Shown piece by piece: positions 1-9,264 of a stretch of DNA of 64,000 bases. Under the pieces are notes generated by a model. That model was not told where the DNA came from, made no database searches, and saw only the letters and a list, made by a program, of their open reading frames with translations. Both the position numbers and the translations under genes were made by a program. Source of the DNA: Allobosea caraganae (lineage in GTDB: Bacteria > Pseudomonadota > Alphaproteobacteria > Rhizobiales > Beijerinckiaceae). Each line of letters starts with the position of its first letter. Position 1 is the first letter of the stretch. The stretch spans positions 124,001 through 188,000 of the forward strand of contig NZ_QQTO01000012.1 of the NCBI RefSeq assembly GCF_003351345.1, in the 5' to 3' direction.

Positions 1-2667
1 GCCGATGCGCCGGAGTTCCGGCAGGCAGGAGCCGCAATTGGTGCCGGCCTTGAGCTGGCGGCCGATATCCTCGACGCTGACCTCGTTGCCGGCTGCGAAG
101 GCTGCACGGATGGCATTGAGGCCGACGCCGAAGCAGGCACAAACCACCGGGCCGGGATCGGCCGCGCCATCGAGCCGGCGGCCGGCCAAGAGGGCAAGCC
201 GGTTCTGCGGCGCAAAGTCGGGGTCAGCGAAGGCGGCCTTGACCGTGTCCCAGAGCGGTGCACGCGCAGCCGGGCCGAGGAACAGGGCGGCGACGAGCTT
301 GCCGTCGCGCGTCGCGGCGCAGCGATAGATGCCGGCCTCGCGGTCGATCATCTCGACCAGCCCGTCCTCGCCGAAGAGGCTGCGGCTATGGGCCATCAGT
401 TCCTCGGCCGAGGCGTCGGTGGCAAAGAGCCTGCCCTGCCCGCCTTCGACGGCGACCGAGGCCCACCAGCTTCCGGCCGGCAGCGCGGCGGGATCACGCG
501 AGAGCACGAAGCCTCTGGAGGCATAGGCGACGGGGAGGATGCGCGAGGGCGTCGCCTTCATCTCGGGTTGGCCGGAAAAGGGATCGCAAAGCGGCTGCAC
601 GGCGGCGCCGATGCGGGCATGCGAGGCCGTCTCGGCCGACCAGTGAATCGGGGCGAAAAGCGAGCCCTGCGGGACGCCGGCATCGAGGGCGACCTTGAGC
701 ACGACAGCGCCATGGCCGTTCTCGATGCGGGCGAAGCCGCCAGCCGTGAGGCCGTAGCGGATGGCGTCGGCCGGGTTCACATAGACCGAGGGCTCGCTGA
801 TATGGGCGCCGAGCTTTGGGCTCAGGCCCGTGCGGGTCATCGTGTGCCACTGGTCGCGGATGCGGCCGGTGTTGAGGACCAGCGGGAACTCCTCACTCAC
901 GGTCGCGGCGAGCGCGGGCGTAGCCAGCGGCTTCAGGCTCGCGCGGCGATCTGGCGTGTAGAAATTGCCATCGGCGAAGAGCCGGGGCGTGCCGAGCGGA
1001 CGCCCAGCCGGAACCGGCCATTGCACCGGGTTGAGCGCGTCATAGGCGCGGCGATCGAGCATCGAATGCGCGCCGATGTCGAAGTCGCGGCTGCCCTCGT
1101 TCTCGAAAGCCGAGAGCGTGGCGTGTTCGACATAGATCTCGGAAGCGTCGGGGTAGTTGAAGGCCTGGGCGAAGCCGAGCCGCCTGGCGACCTCGCAAAT
1201 GATCCACCAATCCGGCCTCGCCTCGCCCGGCAGGGCTAAGAAGGCGCGCTGGCGCGAGATGCGGCGCTCGGAATTGGTGACGGTGCCGTCCTTCTCGCCC
1301 CAGGCGGCGGCGGGCAGGATGAAGTCGGGCTCGCCGCGCAGCGTGTCGTTGGAGATGACGTTCTCGGAGACGACGAAGAGGTCGAGCCCCTTCAGTGCCG
1401 AGAGCACATGGTCGGCGCGCGGCAGCGAGACAGCCGGGTTGGTCGCCATCACCCAGAGCGCCCGGATGCGCTTTTCGGCGACGGCGTCGAGCATGGCTAC
1501 CGCCTTGAGCCCCTCGTGGCGCGCCATGTTGGGCGCGTTCCAGAAGCGGCCGACGCGGTCGATCTCGGCCGGGGTGTAGTTCATATGGGCCGCCAGCATG
1601 TTGGCGAGCCCGCCGACCTCGCGCCCGCCCATGGCGTTGGGCTGGCCGGTCAGCGAGAACGGCCCGCCGCCGGGCCGGCCGATGCGGCCGGTGGCGAGGT
1701 GGCAATGCAGGATCGCGGCGACCTTGTCGGTGCCCTGTGCCGATTGGTTGACGCCCTGGCTCCAGGCCGTGACCACGGCAGGCGTGCCGGCCCAGAGCGC
1801 GTAGAAGGCGGCGATATCGGCCAGCTTCAGCCCGGTATGGCTCGCGACCGCCGCCATATCGGGCGCGATGGCGCGGGCATTGGCCAGCGTCTCGTCGAAG
1901 CCCGCGGTGTGATTGGCGAGATAGGTCGCGTCGGTCAGGCCTTGATCAGTGAGATGGACGAGCAGGCCGGCGAAGAGCGCGCCGTCCGAACCCGGCTTCA
2001 GCGGCAGGACAAGGTCGCTATCCTCGGCTGTCGCGGTGACGCGCGGATCGATGACGACGACCTTGGCGCCGCGCTCGGCCCGGTTCTGCTGGATGCGGCG
2101 GAACAGGACCGGGTGGCACCAGGCGGTGTTCGAGCCGACCAGCACGATCAGGTCGGCGCAGTCGAGGTCCTCGTAGCTGCCCGGCACGGTGTCCGAGCCG
2201 AAGACGCGGCGCTGGCCGGCGACGGTCGAGGACATGCAGAGCCGTGAATTGGTGTCGACATGCGGTGAGCCGATGAAGCCCTTCATCAGCTTGTTGGCGA
2301 CATAATAATCCTCGGTCAGGAGCTGGCCGGAGAGGTAGAAGGCGACGGCTTCCGGGCCATGCTCGGCGATGATCGTCTTGAGGCCATCTGCGACCGCATC
2401 GAGCGCGACGTCCCAGGACACGCGATCATAATCACCAGCGGCATTGCGCTTCAGCGGGTGCAGGACGCGGCTGCCGAGGCCGAGCGTCTCGCCCAGCGCC
2501 GAGCCCTTGGAGCAGAGCCGGCCGAGATTGGCGGGATGGGTCGGATCGCCCGCCACAGCCGCGCCGCCCTTGCCGTCCGGCAGCGCCAGCACGCCGCAGC
2601 CGACCCCGCAATAGGGGCAGGTCGTGCGGACCGGGCCGGCGCTGGATAGCGGGGCGTCGTGGCGCAT
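1..2667 (-). CDS. nasA: Assimilatory nitrate reductase catalytic subunit, partial (3' end beyond window)
   Basis: Cytoplasmic molybdopterin oxidoreductase that reduces nitrate to nitrite. I translated the open frame directly: 889 codons with no stop before the window edge. The N-terminus carries a 4Fe-4S motif (TTCPYCGVGCGV, then LCSKGSALG). Molybdopterin-binding segments follow, such as NSRLCMSS and the VVIDPR stretch. The visible C-terminus reads CACFGVGLNAI...GTNCGSCLPELRRIG, a BFD-like [2Fe-2S] domain often fused to alphaproteobacterial NasA, so probably only a few residues are missing. The ATG at 2667 lies one base after the stop of the FAD subunit, so the two are translationally coupled and probably form one enzyme. 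The family assignment is firm; the true end is not visible. Confidence 0.95.
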   Translation of the reverse strand, partial: MRHDAPLSSAGPVRTTCPYCGVGCGVLALPDGKGGAAVAGDPTHPANLGRLCSKGSALGETLGLGSRVLHPLKRNAAGDYDRVSWDVALDAVADGLKTIIAEHGPEAVAFYLSGQLLTEDYYVANKLMKGFIGSPHVDTNSRLCMSSTVAGQRRVFGSDTVPGSYEDLDCADLIVLVGSNTAWCHPVLFRRIQQNRAERGAKVVVIDPRVTATAEDSDLVLPLKPGSDGALFAGLLVHLTDQGLTDATYLANHTAGFDETLANARAIAPDMAAVASHTGLKLADIAAFYALWAGTPAVVTAWSQGVNQSAQGTDKVAAILHCHLATGRIGRPGGGPFSLTGQPNAMGGREVGGLANMLAAHMNYTPAEIDRVGRFWNAPNMARHEGLKAVAMLDAVAEKRIRALWVMATNPAVSLPRADHVLSALKGLDLFVVSENVISNDTLRGEPDFILPAAAWGEKDGTVTNSERRISRQRAFLALPGEARPDWWIICEVARRLGFAQAFNYPDASEIYVEHATLSAFENEGSRDFDIGAHSMLDRRAYDALNPVQWPVPAGRPLGTPRLFADGNFYTPDRRASLKPLATPALAATVSEEFPLVLNTGRIRDQWHTMTRTGLSPKLGAHISEPSVYVNPADAIRYGLTAGGFARIENGHGAVVLKVALDAGVPQGSLFAPIHWSAETASHARIGAAVQPLCDPFSGQPEMKATPSRILPVAYASRGFVLSRDPAALPAGSWWASVAVEGGQGRLFATDASAEELMAHSRSLFGEDGLVEMIDREAGIYRCAATRDGKLVAALFLGPAARAPLWDTVKAAFADPDFAPQNRLALLAGRRLDGAADPGPVVCACFGVGLNAIRAAFAAGNEVSVEDIGRQLKAGTNCGSCLPELRRIG

Positions 2668-2668
2668 G

Positions 2669-3883
2669 TCAGGCGGCCTCCCCGACGCAATAGGCCTCGC
2701 CGAAGGGCAGATCGGCGCGCATGGCCGTGATGTCCTGGCCGGAGCGGATCAGGCCGAGATAGAACAGCGCGCCCGAGGTCTCGCCGACGAGGATGCAGCC
2801 GACGAGCCTTCCCTCGCGCAGCACGAACTTGCGGTAGATGCCGGCGGCGCGGTCGCGCAGCACGACAAGCTCATCGCCCTCGCCCGCCTCGAAATCGCCA
2901 GCCGAGAAGACGCCGACGCCGCTGACCTTGAGGTTGGTCGCGAGCAAGGAGCCGGCATAGCTGGCGTCCTTGCCGGCAAGCCGCGCTGCGAGCACGCGGG
3001 CCTGCTCATAGGCCGGCTCGACCAGGCCGTAGACCTGGCCGCGATGCTCGGCGCATTCGCCGATGGCGAAGATCGCGGGATCGTCGCTGGCCAGGCCGTC
3101 ATCGACCAGGATGCCGCGATTGGTTGCGATGCCCGCCGTCTTGGCGAGGCTGGCATTCGGCCGGACGCCGATGGCGATGACGACGAGATCGGCGGGGACG
3201 ATCGTGCCACCTGCAAGCTCGACGCCCTCGACCTTATCCGTGCCGACGAAGCCCTTGGTGGCGGCGTTGAGGCGCACCGCGATGCCGCGCTTGCTCATCT
3301 CAGCCGCGAGCAGCGCCGCACCTTCGCCATCGAGCTGGCGTTCCATCAGCCGGTCGACGAGGTGCAGCAGCGTGACCTTGCCGCCGGCCCTGGACAGCCC
3401 ATAGGCCGCCTCCAGCCCGAGCAGGCCGCCGCCGATCACGACGATGCGGGCGCCGCGCTCAGCATGGGCGCGCAGCAGCTCGACATCGGCGGTGTCGCGG
3501 AAGGTCGCGACGCCGGGCAGATCGATGCCGGGAAACGGCGGCTTCAATGGGCTTGAGCCGGTGGCGAGCACGAGCTTGGCATAAGGCAGGCTCAGGCCGC
3601 CTTCGAGCGCAATCGTCTTCGCCTCGCGATCGATCGCCGTGACGGCCCGGCCGTACAGCGTCGAGACACCCCTCGCCCGCCACCAGACGGCGGGCTTCAG
3701 CTCGATATCGGGCGCGCCGATCTCGCCCGCCAGCAGCGGCGAGAGCAGCACGCGGTTATAGGCGAGCCTGGGCTCGGCGCCGATCACCGCGATGGAATAG
3801 CGGCCGAGCGCGCGCTGGCTGAGCTCGTCGACCAGCCGCGTCGCCGCCATTCCCTTGCCGACGATGATCAGCGGTTCGGCCAT
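2669..3883 (-). CDS. NirB-like FAD/NAD(P)H oxidoreductase, electron-transfer subunit for nitrate reductase
   Basis: About 404 aa. Two Rossmann units are visible: an FAD-binding N-terminus (IIVGKGMAATRLVDEL) and an NAD(P)-binding GxGxxG near residues 145-165 (IVVIGGGLLGLEAAYGL). It matches the N-terminal flavin domain of NirB/NasB-type reductases but lacks their [2Fe-2S] and sirohaem domains, so it is not a nitrite reductase. In this position it most likely passes electrons from NAD(P)H to NasA. ATG 3883 is preferred; GTG 3886 is in frame and also possible. The G-rich ribosome-binding site (GGGAGG/GGGAG) comes from the edge of the upstream palindromic repeat. Confidence 0.88.
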   Translation of the reverse strand: MAEPLIIVGKGMAATRLVDELSQRALGRYSIAVIGAEPRLAYNRVLLSPLLAGEIGAPDIELKPAVWWRARGVSTLYGRAVTAIDREAKTIALEGGLSLPYAKLVLATGSSPLKPPFPGIDLPGVATFRDTADVELLRAHAERGARIVVIGGGLLGLEAAYGLSRAGGKVTLLHLVDRLMERQLDGEGAALLAAEMSKRGIAVRLNAATKGFVGTDKVEGVELAGGTIVPADLVVIAIGVRPNASLAKTAGIATNRGILVDDGLASDDPAIFAIGECAEHRGQVYGLVEPAYEQARVLAARLAGKDASYAGSLLATNLKVSGVGVFSAGDFEAGEGDELVVLRDRAAGIYRKFVLREGRLVGCILVGETSGALFYLGLIRSGQDITAMRADLPFGEAYCVGEAA

Positions 3884-3886
3884 CAC

Positions 3887-4018
3887 TCCCTCCCCCCGCT
3901 TGCGGTGGGGAGGGTTGGGGTGGGGGGCAGTGCCGCTCGGCGCGACAACGCAGGTGGCACTCCGGCTTTACGCCCCCCCATCCCTAGCCCTTCCCCACCG
4001 CAAGCGGGGGGAAGGGGA
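3887..4018. repeat. GC-rich imperfect palindromic element
   Basis: Two arms of about 40 bases, near 3887-3927 and 3977-4018, are imperfect reverse complements built round the core CCGCTTGCGGTGGGGA. The element lies between nrtA and the FAD-subunit gene. It resembles dispersed intergenic palindromes common in Hyphomicrobiales genomes (family resemblance is inference). In RNA it would fold into a long hairpin that could dampen transcription from nrtA into nasA and partly bury the ribosome-binding site of the FAD-subunit gene. Confidence 0.75.
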
Positions 4019-4068
4019 TGGCGGCGCGCCTCAGGGTTACGGTTGAGGGAAACTGAGCGGGCCATGGC

Positions 4069-5379
4069 TCAGGCGATCCGCTTGATCTTGAGGGCCTTGA
4101 GGTAGTCCATCGGCGCCGCCGGATCGAACTTCACGCCGTCGAAGAAGGTCTCGACACCGCGCGAGTCGCCCTTGGGCGCATTGGCGACGCCGAGCGTCTT
4201 GGCGGCCTCCGACCAGAGGTCGCTGCGGTTGGTCTTTTCGACCAGCGCCTTGATGTCCAGCGTCGGCTCGAACTTGCCCCAGCGGATGTTCTCGGTGACG
4301 AACCAGGTGTCGAGGCTCTTCCAGGGATAGGAGGCGGCGCCGCCCTCGCCCCAGAACTTCATGTAGAGGTTGGTGCCCTTGGCGACGCGGCCATTGCCGT
4401 AATTGATGTCGCCCTTGAGCCGGCCGATGATGTCGGCGACGGGCACGTTGAACCATTGCCGGCGGCCGACGATGTCGGCCAGCTCCTGCTTGTTGTCCAT
4501 CTTGTCGGCCCAGATCTGGGCCTCCATGACGGCCATCAGGATCGCCTGCGTCGCCTTGGGATTGGCGTCGACGACGTCGGCGCGCATGCCCAAAATCTTC
4601 TCGGGGTGCTGGAACCAGAGCTCGCCCGTGGTCAGCGCGGTGTAGCCGATGTTCTGGTTGACGAGCTGCTCGTGCCAGGGATCGCCGACGCAGAAGCAGT
4701 CCATGGTGCCGACCTTCATGTTCGCCACCATCTGCGGAGGCGGCACGGTGATCAGCTTGATCTCGCTGTCGGGGTCGATGCCGCCGGCCGCGAGCCAGTA
4801 GCGGATCCAGAGATCATGGGTGCCGCCCGGGAAGGTCATGGCGGCGGTCAGCTCCTTGCCGGCCGCGCGCTTGCGCTCGAAGGCCGCCTTCAGGGCCGAG
4901 GCATCCTTCTGGACGTTCAAGTCCTTGTACTCGTTGGAGACCGAGATGCCCTGGCTGTCCTCGTTGAGGTTGAGCAGCGTGTACATCGGCAGCGGCTGGC
5001 CGTTCTGCATCACCTTGCCGGTCGAGTAGAGATGCGTCTTCGGCCGCAGGATGTGGCCGCCATCGATGCCGTTATTCTTGAAGCCGAGCGCCATGTTGTC
5101 GCGCGTCGCGCCCCAGGAGGCCTGCTTGGCGATCTCCATGTCGGGCAGGCCGTATTTGGCGAAGAGGCCCTTCTCCTTGGCGATGATCAGCGGCGCGGCA
5201 TCGGTGAGCGCGATGTAGCCGAGGCGCGTGCCCTTGATCTCGGGACCGGCTTCCTGGGCGAAGGCGCCCGACGGAAACGCAGTCCTGGCTGCGGCGAGAA
5301 GCGCGGCGGCGCCGGAGAGCTTGAGCAGCTGGCGGCGGCTTGAACCTGAAACTCCGGCCTTCTGAACGGTCTTCGTCAT
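4069..5379 (-). CDS. nrtA: Nitrate ABC transporter substrate-binding protein
   Basis: 436 aa, NrtA/CmpA family. It has a Tat-type leader (SSRRQLLKLSGAAALLAA) ending near AFA. Family features follow, including GAT/IALTDAAPLIIAKEKGLF, the ATRDNMALG segment and DCFCVGDPW. It would capture nitrate in the periplasm. ATG 5379 was chosen over an upstream extension because GAGG lies about 7 bases before it and the Tat signal then starts correctly. Neither permease (nrtB) nor ATPase (nrtC) follows; the next genes are the reductase subunits. The gene is preceded by a leader with ANTAR-type hairpins and a terminator, so NasT probably controls it. Confidence 0.93.
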   Translation of the reverse strand: MTKTVQKAGVSGSSRRQLLKLSGAAALLAAARTAFPSGAFAQEAGPEIKGTRLGYIALTDAAPLIIAKEKGLFAKYGLPDMEIAKQASWGATRDNMALGFKNNGIDGGHILRPKTHLYSTGKVMQNGQPLPMYTLLNLNEDSQGISVSNEYKDLNVQKDASALKAAFERKRAAGKELTAAMTFPGGTHDLWIRYWLAAGGIDPDSEIKLITVPPPQMVANMKVGTMDCFCVGDPWHEQLVNQNIGYTALTTGELWFQHPEKILGMRADVVDANPKATQAILMAVMEAQIWADKMDNKQELADIVGRRQWFNVPVADIIGRLKGDINYGNGRVAKGTNLYMKFWGEGGAASYPWKSLDTWFVTENIRWGKFEPTLDIKALVEKTNRSDLWSEAAKTLGVANAPKGDSRGVETFFDGVKFDPAAPMDYLKALKIKRIA

Positions 5380-5424
5380 CGATCGCCTCGTGGATGTGAA
5401 AGGGTTGGGCCCGCCATGCCGCCG

Positions 5425-5478
5425 AAAACGAAAACGCCGCGCGAGAGCGCCCTTGCGGGCCCAATCGACAGCGGCGTT
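5425..5478 (-). terminator. Leader intrinsic terminator (attenuator) upstream of nrtA
   Basis: On the minus strand the arm AACGCCGC (5478-5471) pairs with GCGGCGTT (5440-5433), followed by the T-rich run TTTTCGTTTTC. The 5' arm includes the loop and 3' stem of the second ANTAR-type hairpin (5468-5483), so the two structures exclude each other. That is the expected layout for NasT antitermination. Confidence 0.75.
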
Positions 5479-5522
5479 GCTGTGCGTTCCGGTTCGAACT
5501 GGCGCGGGCAGCGTTGGCCGCG
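5468..5522 (-). promoter_or_regulatory. Two-hairpin ANTAR (NasT) RNA-binding site in the nrtA leader
   Basis: On the minus strand, hairpin 1 (5522-5503) has a 7-position stem with one C-C mismatch and the hexaloop AACGCT. Hairpin 2 (5483-5468) has the 5-bp stem ACAGC/GCTGT and the hexaloop AACGCC. Both loops have A at position 1 and G at position 4, the known signature of ANTAR substrates. They lie 20 bases apart, just 5' of the terminator. The nearby nasT encodes an ANTAR protein. Confidence 0.8.
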
Positions 5523-5535
5523 TCGTTAGAACCGA

Positions 5536-5551
5536 TACAAAACGCGTGCCA
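5536..5551 (-). promoter_or_regulatory. Sigma54-like promoter for nrtA
   Basis: Reads TGGCAC-N5-TTGTA on the minus strand. The -24 GG is perfect, and the spacing to the -12 element is the required 10 bases; the -12 dinucleotide is GT instead of GC. Transcription would start about 12 bases downstream, immediately before ANTAR hairpin 1. Confidence 0.6.
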
Positions 5552-5636
5552 GCCGGCGGCGGCCGGGCCAAGCGTTTGAATTGCTTTGGTTCAAGGCTGA
5601 ATCAGCCGGGCGGGCCGAAGGGCCGATCTGCCCTTG

Positions 5637-5658
5637 TGCGTCGCACAAATGCGACGCA
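5637..5658. promoter_or_regulatory. Inverted repeat upstream of the nrtA promoter
   Basis: Perfect 9-base arms TGCGTCGCA and TGCGACGCA are separated by four bases, about 85-105 bases upstream of the sigma54-like element and just past the nasS stop. It could be an activator site or a weak nasS 3' hairpin; there is no T-tract. Confidence 0.45.
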
Positions 5659-5660
5659 GA

Positions 5661-5677
5661 TGCACAAAACTTGCGCA
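5661..5677. promoter_or_regulatory. NtrC-like enhancer site
   Basis: TGCAC-N7-GCGCA matches the 17-bp NtrC consensus TGCAC-N7-GTGCA at 9 of 10 half-site positions. It lies about 110 bases upstream of the sigma54-like promoter, a usual enhancer distance, which supports nitrogen control of nrtA. Confidence 0.5.
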
Positions 5678-5688
5678 AGCCTGAAAAT

Positions 5689-6732
5689 TCAGCGGCGGGC
5701 TTCGAACAGCGCCGGGCGGAAGACCAAGCGGGCGATCTCGGCGGCAGCGGGATCATCGCTGAGCTGCCCGGCGCGCCCCATCCCGGCCAGCACCCAGTCG
5801 GCATGGGCAGGGTCGGGGCGAATGGCGTCGGGGTCGAAGCGGATATAGTCGGGAACGTGGCGGGTCGGGCGATTGCCGCCCTGCGCGATCTCGCCGCGCA
5901 GCACGGATTCGACGATATCGGCGCGGGTGTTGAGCCGCTCCGGCGCGGCCAGCAATTCAGCGAGATGCGGCCAGTTGGCCGGGGAGTTCGCCCAGCGGCT
6001 GGCCTCGATCAGGGCGGCGTTGAGTTTTGAGACCGCCTCGCTGCGGCGCTCGACATCGTCGGCCCGCCAGGCCAGCACCTTTTCCGGGCAATCGGGCTGA
6101 AGATCGACGCCGCAATGCAGGATGGCGCCGATGCCGGTGGCGACGGCCAGCGTGTTCCAGGGCGCGCCGGCACAGAAGCCATCGACCTGGCCGCTGCTCA
6201 GCGCCTCCACGGTGCGCACCGGCGGCACGACCTCGAAGCGGACATCTTCGCCGAGCTTGACGCCACCCAGCGCCATCCACTCGCCGAGCAGGTAGGTGTG
6301 GCTGGAGAAGGCGAAGACCGCGGCGAAGGTCAAAGGCGGCAGGCCGGAGGCCTTGCGGGTCGCGACCAGCTTCGCCAGTGCCCGGGCCGAGACGGCGGGA
6401 TCGGCGAGATCGCCCTGCGCCGCACGCGACAATTCCTCGAAGCGGCGCTGCGAGACGGTGATGGCGTTGCCGTTGAGGTTGAGCGCTATCGGCACCGCCA
6501 TCGGTGCCTTGACACCGTTGAGGCCGAGCGTCGAGGCGATCGCGGCGGGCGCGAGCATATGGGCCGCGTCGAGCAGGCGGACATGCAGCTTGTCGCGCAG
6601 GTTCGACCAGGAGACGTCGCGCACCAGTTCGAGCGAGAGGCCTTCCGCCTCGGCGAAGCCCTCGTCGGCCGCAGCGACCAGAAGCGCGGCATCGACCAGC
6701 GGCAGGAATCCGACACGCAGATGCAGGGTCAT
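5689..6732 (-). CDS. nasS: Nitrate/nitrite sensor protein NasS
   Basis: 347 aa, NrtA/CmpA-like fold but with no signal peptide: it begins MTLHLRVGFLPLVDAALLV, so it is cytoplasmic. Known NasS proteins bind and inhibit NasT until nitrate or nitrite is present. The start overlaps the nasT stop by ATGA (6729-6732), which gives stoichiometric coupling. Family traits include LHVRLLDAAHMLAPAAI and VDGFCAGAPWN. The missing leader and the pairing with an ANTAR gene separate it from the transporter protein nrtA downstream. Confidence 0.92.
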   Translation of the reverse strand: MTLHLRVGFLPLVDAALLVAAADEGFAEAEGLSLELVRDVSWSNLRDKLHVRLLDAAHMLAPAAIASTLGLNGVKAPMAVPIALNLNGNAITVSQRRFEELSRAAQGDLADPAVSARALAKLVATRKASGLPPLTFAAVFAFSSHTYLLGEWMALGGVKLGEDVRFEVVPPVRTVEALSSGQVDGFCAGAPWNTLAVATGIGAILHCGVDLQPDCPEKVLAWRADDVERRSEAVSKLNAALIEASRWANSPANWPHLAELLAAPERLNTRADIVESVLRGEIAQGGNRPTRHVPDYIRFDPDAIRPDPAHADWVLAGMGRAGQLSDDPAAAEIARLVFRPALFEARR

Positions 6733-7313
6733 TTCAGCACCTCGGCGGCTGTGATGATGGAGCGGGCGATCTCGGCGAGCTTGCGCTTCTCGTTCATCGC
6801 GGTGCGGCGCATCAGGGCGTAGGCCTCGTCCTCGCCGAGCCCTTTCAGGCGCATGACGATGCCCTTGGCGCGGTCGATCGCCTTGCGCTCCTCGAGCTGG
6901 GAGCGGGCCTCGTCGAGCTCCTCGCGCAGGCGGCGGAAGGCGTTGAAGCGGCTGATGCAGGTCTGCAGGATCGGCTTCAGCCGCTCCTTCTTCAGGCCGT
7001 CGACGATATAGGCGGAGACGCCGGCCTCGACCGCCGCCTCGATCGAGGCCGTGTCGGACTGGTCGACGAACATGGTGATCGGGCGCTTCACGTGGCGGCT
7101 GACCAGGAACATGTCGGCCAACGCGTCGCGGCTCGGGTCCTCAAGGTCGATCACGACCACGTCGGGATCATGCGCCTCGATCGCGGCGACGAGCCCATTG
7201 GTCGCGCCGATGCGGACGAGGTCGGTGAAGCCGGCCTCGCGCAGGCCCTCGTCGATGATCGCGGCGCGGACGGGGTTGGCGTCGACGATCAGGATTTTGA
7301 GGTCCGGCTTCAT
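6729..7313 (-). CDS. nasT: ANTAR-domain antiterminator NasT
   Basis: 194 aa. A receiver-like N-terminal domain (about 1-125; LKILIVDANPVRAAII, VVVIDLEDPSRDAL) is followed by a coiled-coil linker (FRRLREELDEARSQLEERKAIDRAK) and a C-terminal ANTAR three-helix RNA-binding domain (GIVMRLKGLGEDEAYALMRRTAM). It promotes read-through of leader terminators when released by NasS. Its probable target is the two-hairpin leader at 5468-5522. It begins 45 bases after the ureJ stop, so some read-through from the urease operon is possible. Confidence 0.94.
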   Translation of the reverse strand: MKPDLKILIVDANPVRAAIIDEGLREAGFTDLVRIGATNGLVAAIEAHDPDVVVIDLEDPSRDALADMFLVSRHVKRPITMFVDQSDTASIEAAVEAGVSAYIVDGLKKERLKPILQTCISRFNAFRRLREELDEARSQLEERKAIDRAKGIVMRLKGLGEDEAYALMRRTAMNEKRKLAEIARSIITAAEVLK

Positions 7314-7358
7314 GTCCGCGATCTATGCCTTGCACCCGCAGGAATGAAGCCGCCGCCC

Positions 7359-7940
7359 TCAACCCGCCAGGATGGCGACCCCGGCCAGAACCAAACCACC
7401 GCCGGCGACGCGCGCCAGCAGCGGCGCTCGCGCGGCAAGTCCGCTCGCCAGCACGAGGCCGACGCCATGCAGCGCCGCGGTCGCGACGATGAAGCCGAGC
7501 GCATAGCTGAAGCCGCTGGCATTCTCGGGCAGCTCGGCGCCATGGGCGAAGCCGTGGAAGATGGCGAAGAGGCCGCAAGCCAGCGTGCCGGCCGCGAGCG
7601 GCGGCGAGAGCCTGAACGTGATCGCAAGGCCCAGCATCACAACGGAGATGGCGATGCCGATCTCGACGCCGGGCAGCGCTACGCCGGACATGCCCCAGAT
7701 GCCGGCGGCGACCATCATGCCGACGAAGGCGACGGGGTAGGCGATGCGCGCCTTGCCGCCGACGAGCCCGGCCCAGAGGCCGACGGCGACCATGGCCAGG
7801 ATATGGTCGAGCCCGGTCAGCGGGTGCAGCAGGCCGTGGGCGAAGCCGTCGACCGAGCCGTGGCCGGTATGGGCCAGGGCGGGCGCAGCCGCCGCCATCG
7901 TCAGGAGGAGCGCGAGCGCGCCGGTGATCCGCTTCGTCAT
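7359..7940 (-). CDS. ureJ: HupE/UreJ family membrane protein
   Basis: 193 aa with a signal-like N-terminus (LALLLTMAAAAPALAHTGHG) and about six hydrophobic helices. Typical motifs are HPLTGLDHILAMVAVGLWAG near residues 40-60 and GLFAIFHGFAHGAELP near 120-135, with conserved His and Asp that probably bind metal. HupE/UreJ proteins are linked to nickel handling. It is the last gene of the urease run, 11 bases after ureG, so it probably supplies nickel for urease maturation. Confidence 0.9.
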   Translation of the reverse strand: MTKRITGALALLLTMAAAAPALAHTGHGSVDGFAHGLLHPLTGLDHILAMVAVGLWAGLVGGKARIAYPVAFVGMMVAAGIWGMSGVALPGVEIGIAISVVMLGLAITFRLSPPLAAGTLACGLFAIFHGFAHGAELPENASGFSYALGFIVATAALHGVGLVLASGLAARAPLLARVAGGGLVLAGVAILAG

Positions 7941-7951
7941 CGTCAGTTCCC

Positions 7952-8580
<629 letters not shown>

Positions 8581-8584
<4 letters not shown>

Positions 8585-9258
8585 GAGCGGAACAGCCTCG
8601 AATACTGGGTTTCGTGACGCAAAGACGCCAGGTCCGAGCGAAGCGCGCAGCCGCCGAGATCGTCGAGCGTCGCGGCCTCGGTGCGTGCGGCGGCCTCATG
8701 CAAGGACGGCACCAGCCCGGCGATGATCCTCTGCCCGTCGGTCTGGCCGACGATGCCGAGCCTGACCGAGGCCGAGACGAGGTTCGCGACGAAGCCGAGC
8801 GCATAGGCCTCCAGCGCCGGGCGCAGCGGCACGTCATGGCCATTGGTGGCGACGGCGACGGCGACGGGATAGGCGACGTCGCCATCCCAGGCCGCGCGCA
8901 GCCGATCAAACGATGCGCAGGGCCAGGCGGCACGCCCGGCCAGGATGAAGGCATTGCCCTGCGTCACCGTCTCCAGCCGGCGCTCGGCGGAGTTGGCCAG
9001 GGCCAGCGCCAGTTCGGCGATCTCGGCGAGCGCGGCCCCATCCCCCTCCCCGCAGGCGCGCCAGGCGCAGGCGAAGAGCACGAGGTCATTGTGCAGCGAG
9101 CCGTGCGTGACGAGCGCGTCGAGCCAGTCGCGCAACGTCGCGGCGTCGGTGAGGTCGCCGGCCTCATGGGCCCATTCGAGCCCATGCGAATAGGCGAAGG
9201 CGCCGACCGGGAAGGACGGCGAGAGCCAGACCAGCAGCGGCAGATGGGCGTGAGACAT
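8581..9258 (-). CDS. ureF: Urease accessory protein UreF
   Basis: 225 aa, all-helical. Family landmarks are [21 protein letters not shown] at the N-terminus and the [17 protein letters not shown] segment near residue 185. UreF bridges UreD and UreG in the pre-activation complex on apo-urease. It lies 6 bases downstream of ureE and overlaps ureG by ATGA, so the maturation genes are tightly coupled. Confidence 0.95.
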
Positions 9259-9264
9259 CAGCCC

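Noticed and set aside
5689..6732. Second nitrate transporter binding protein
   Set aside because: No signal peptide and ATGA coupling to an ANTAR gene point to NasS.
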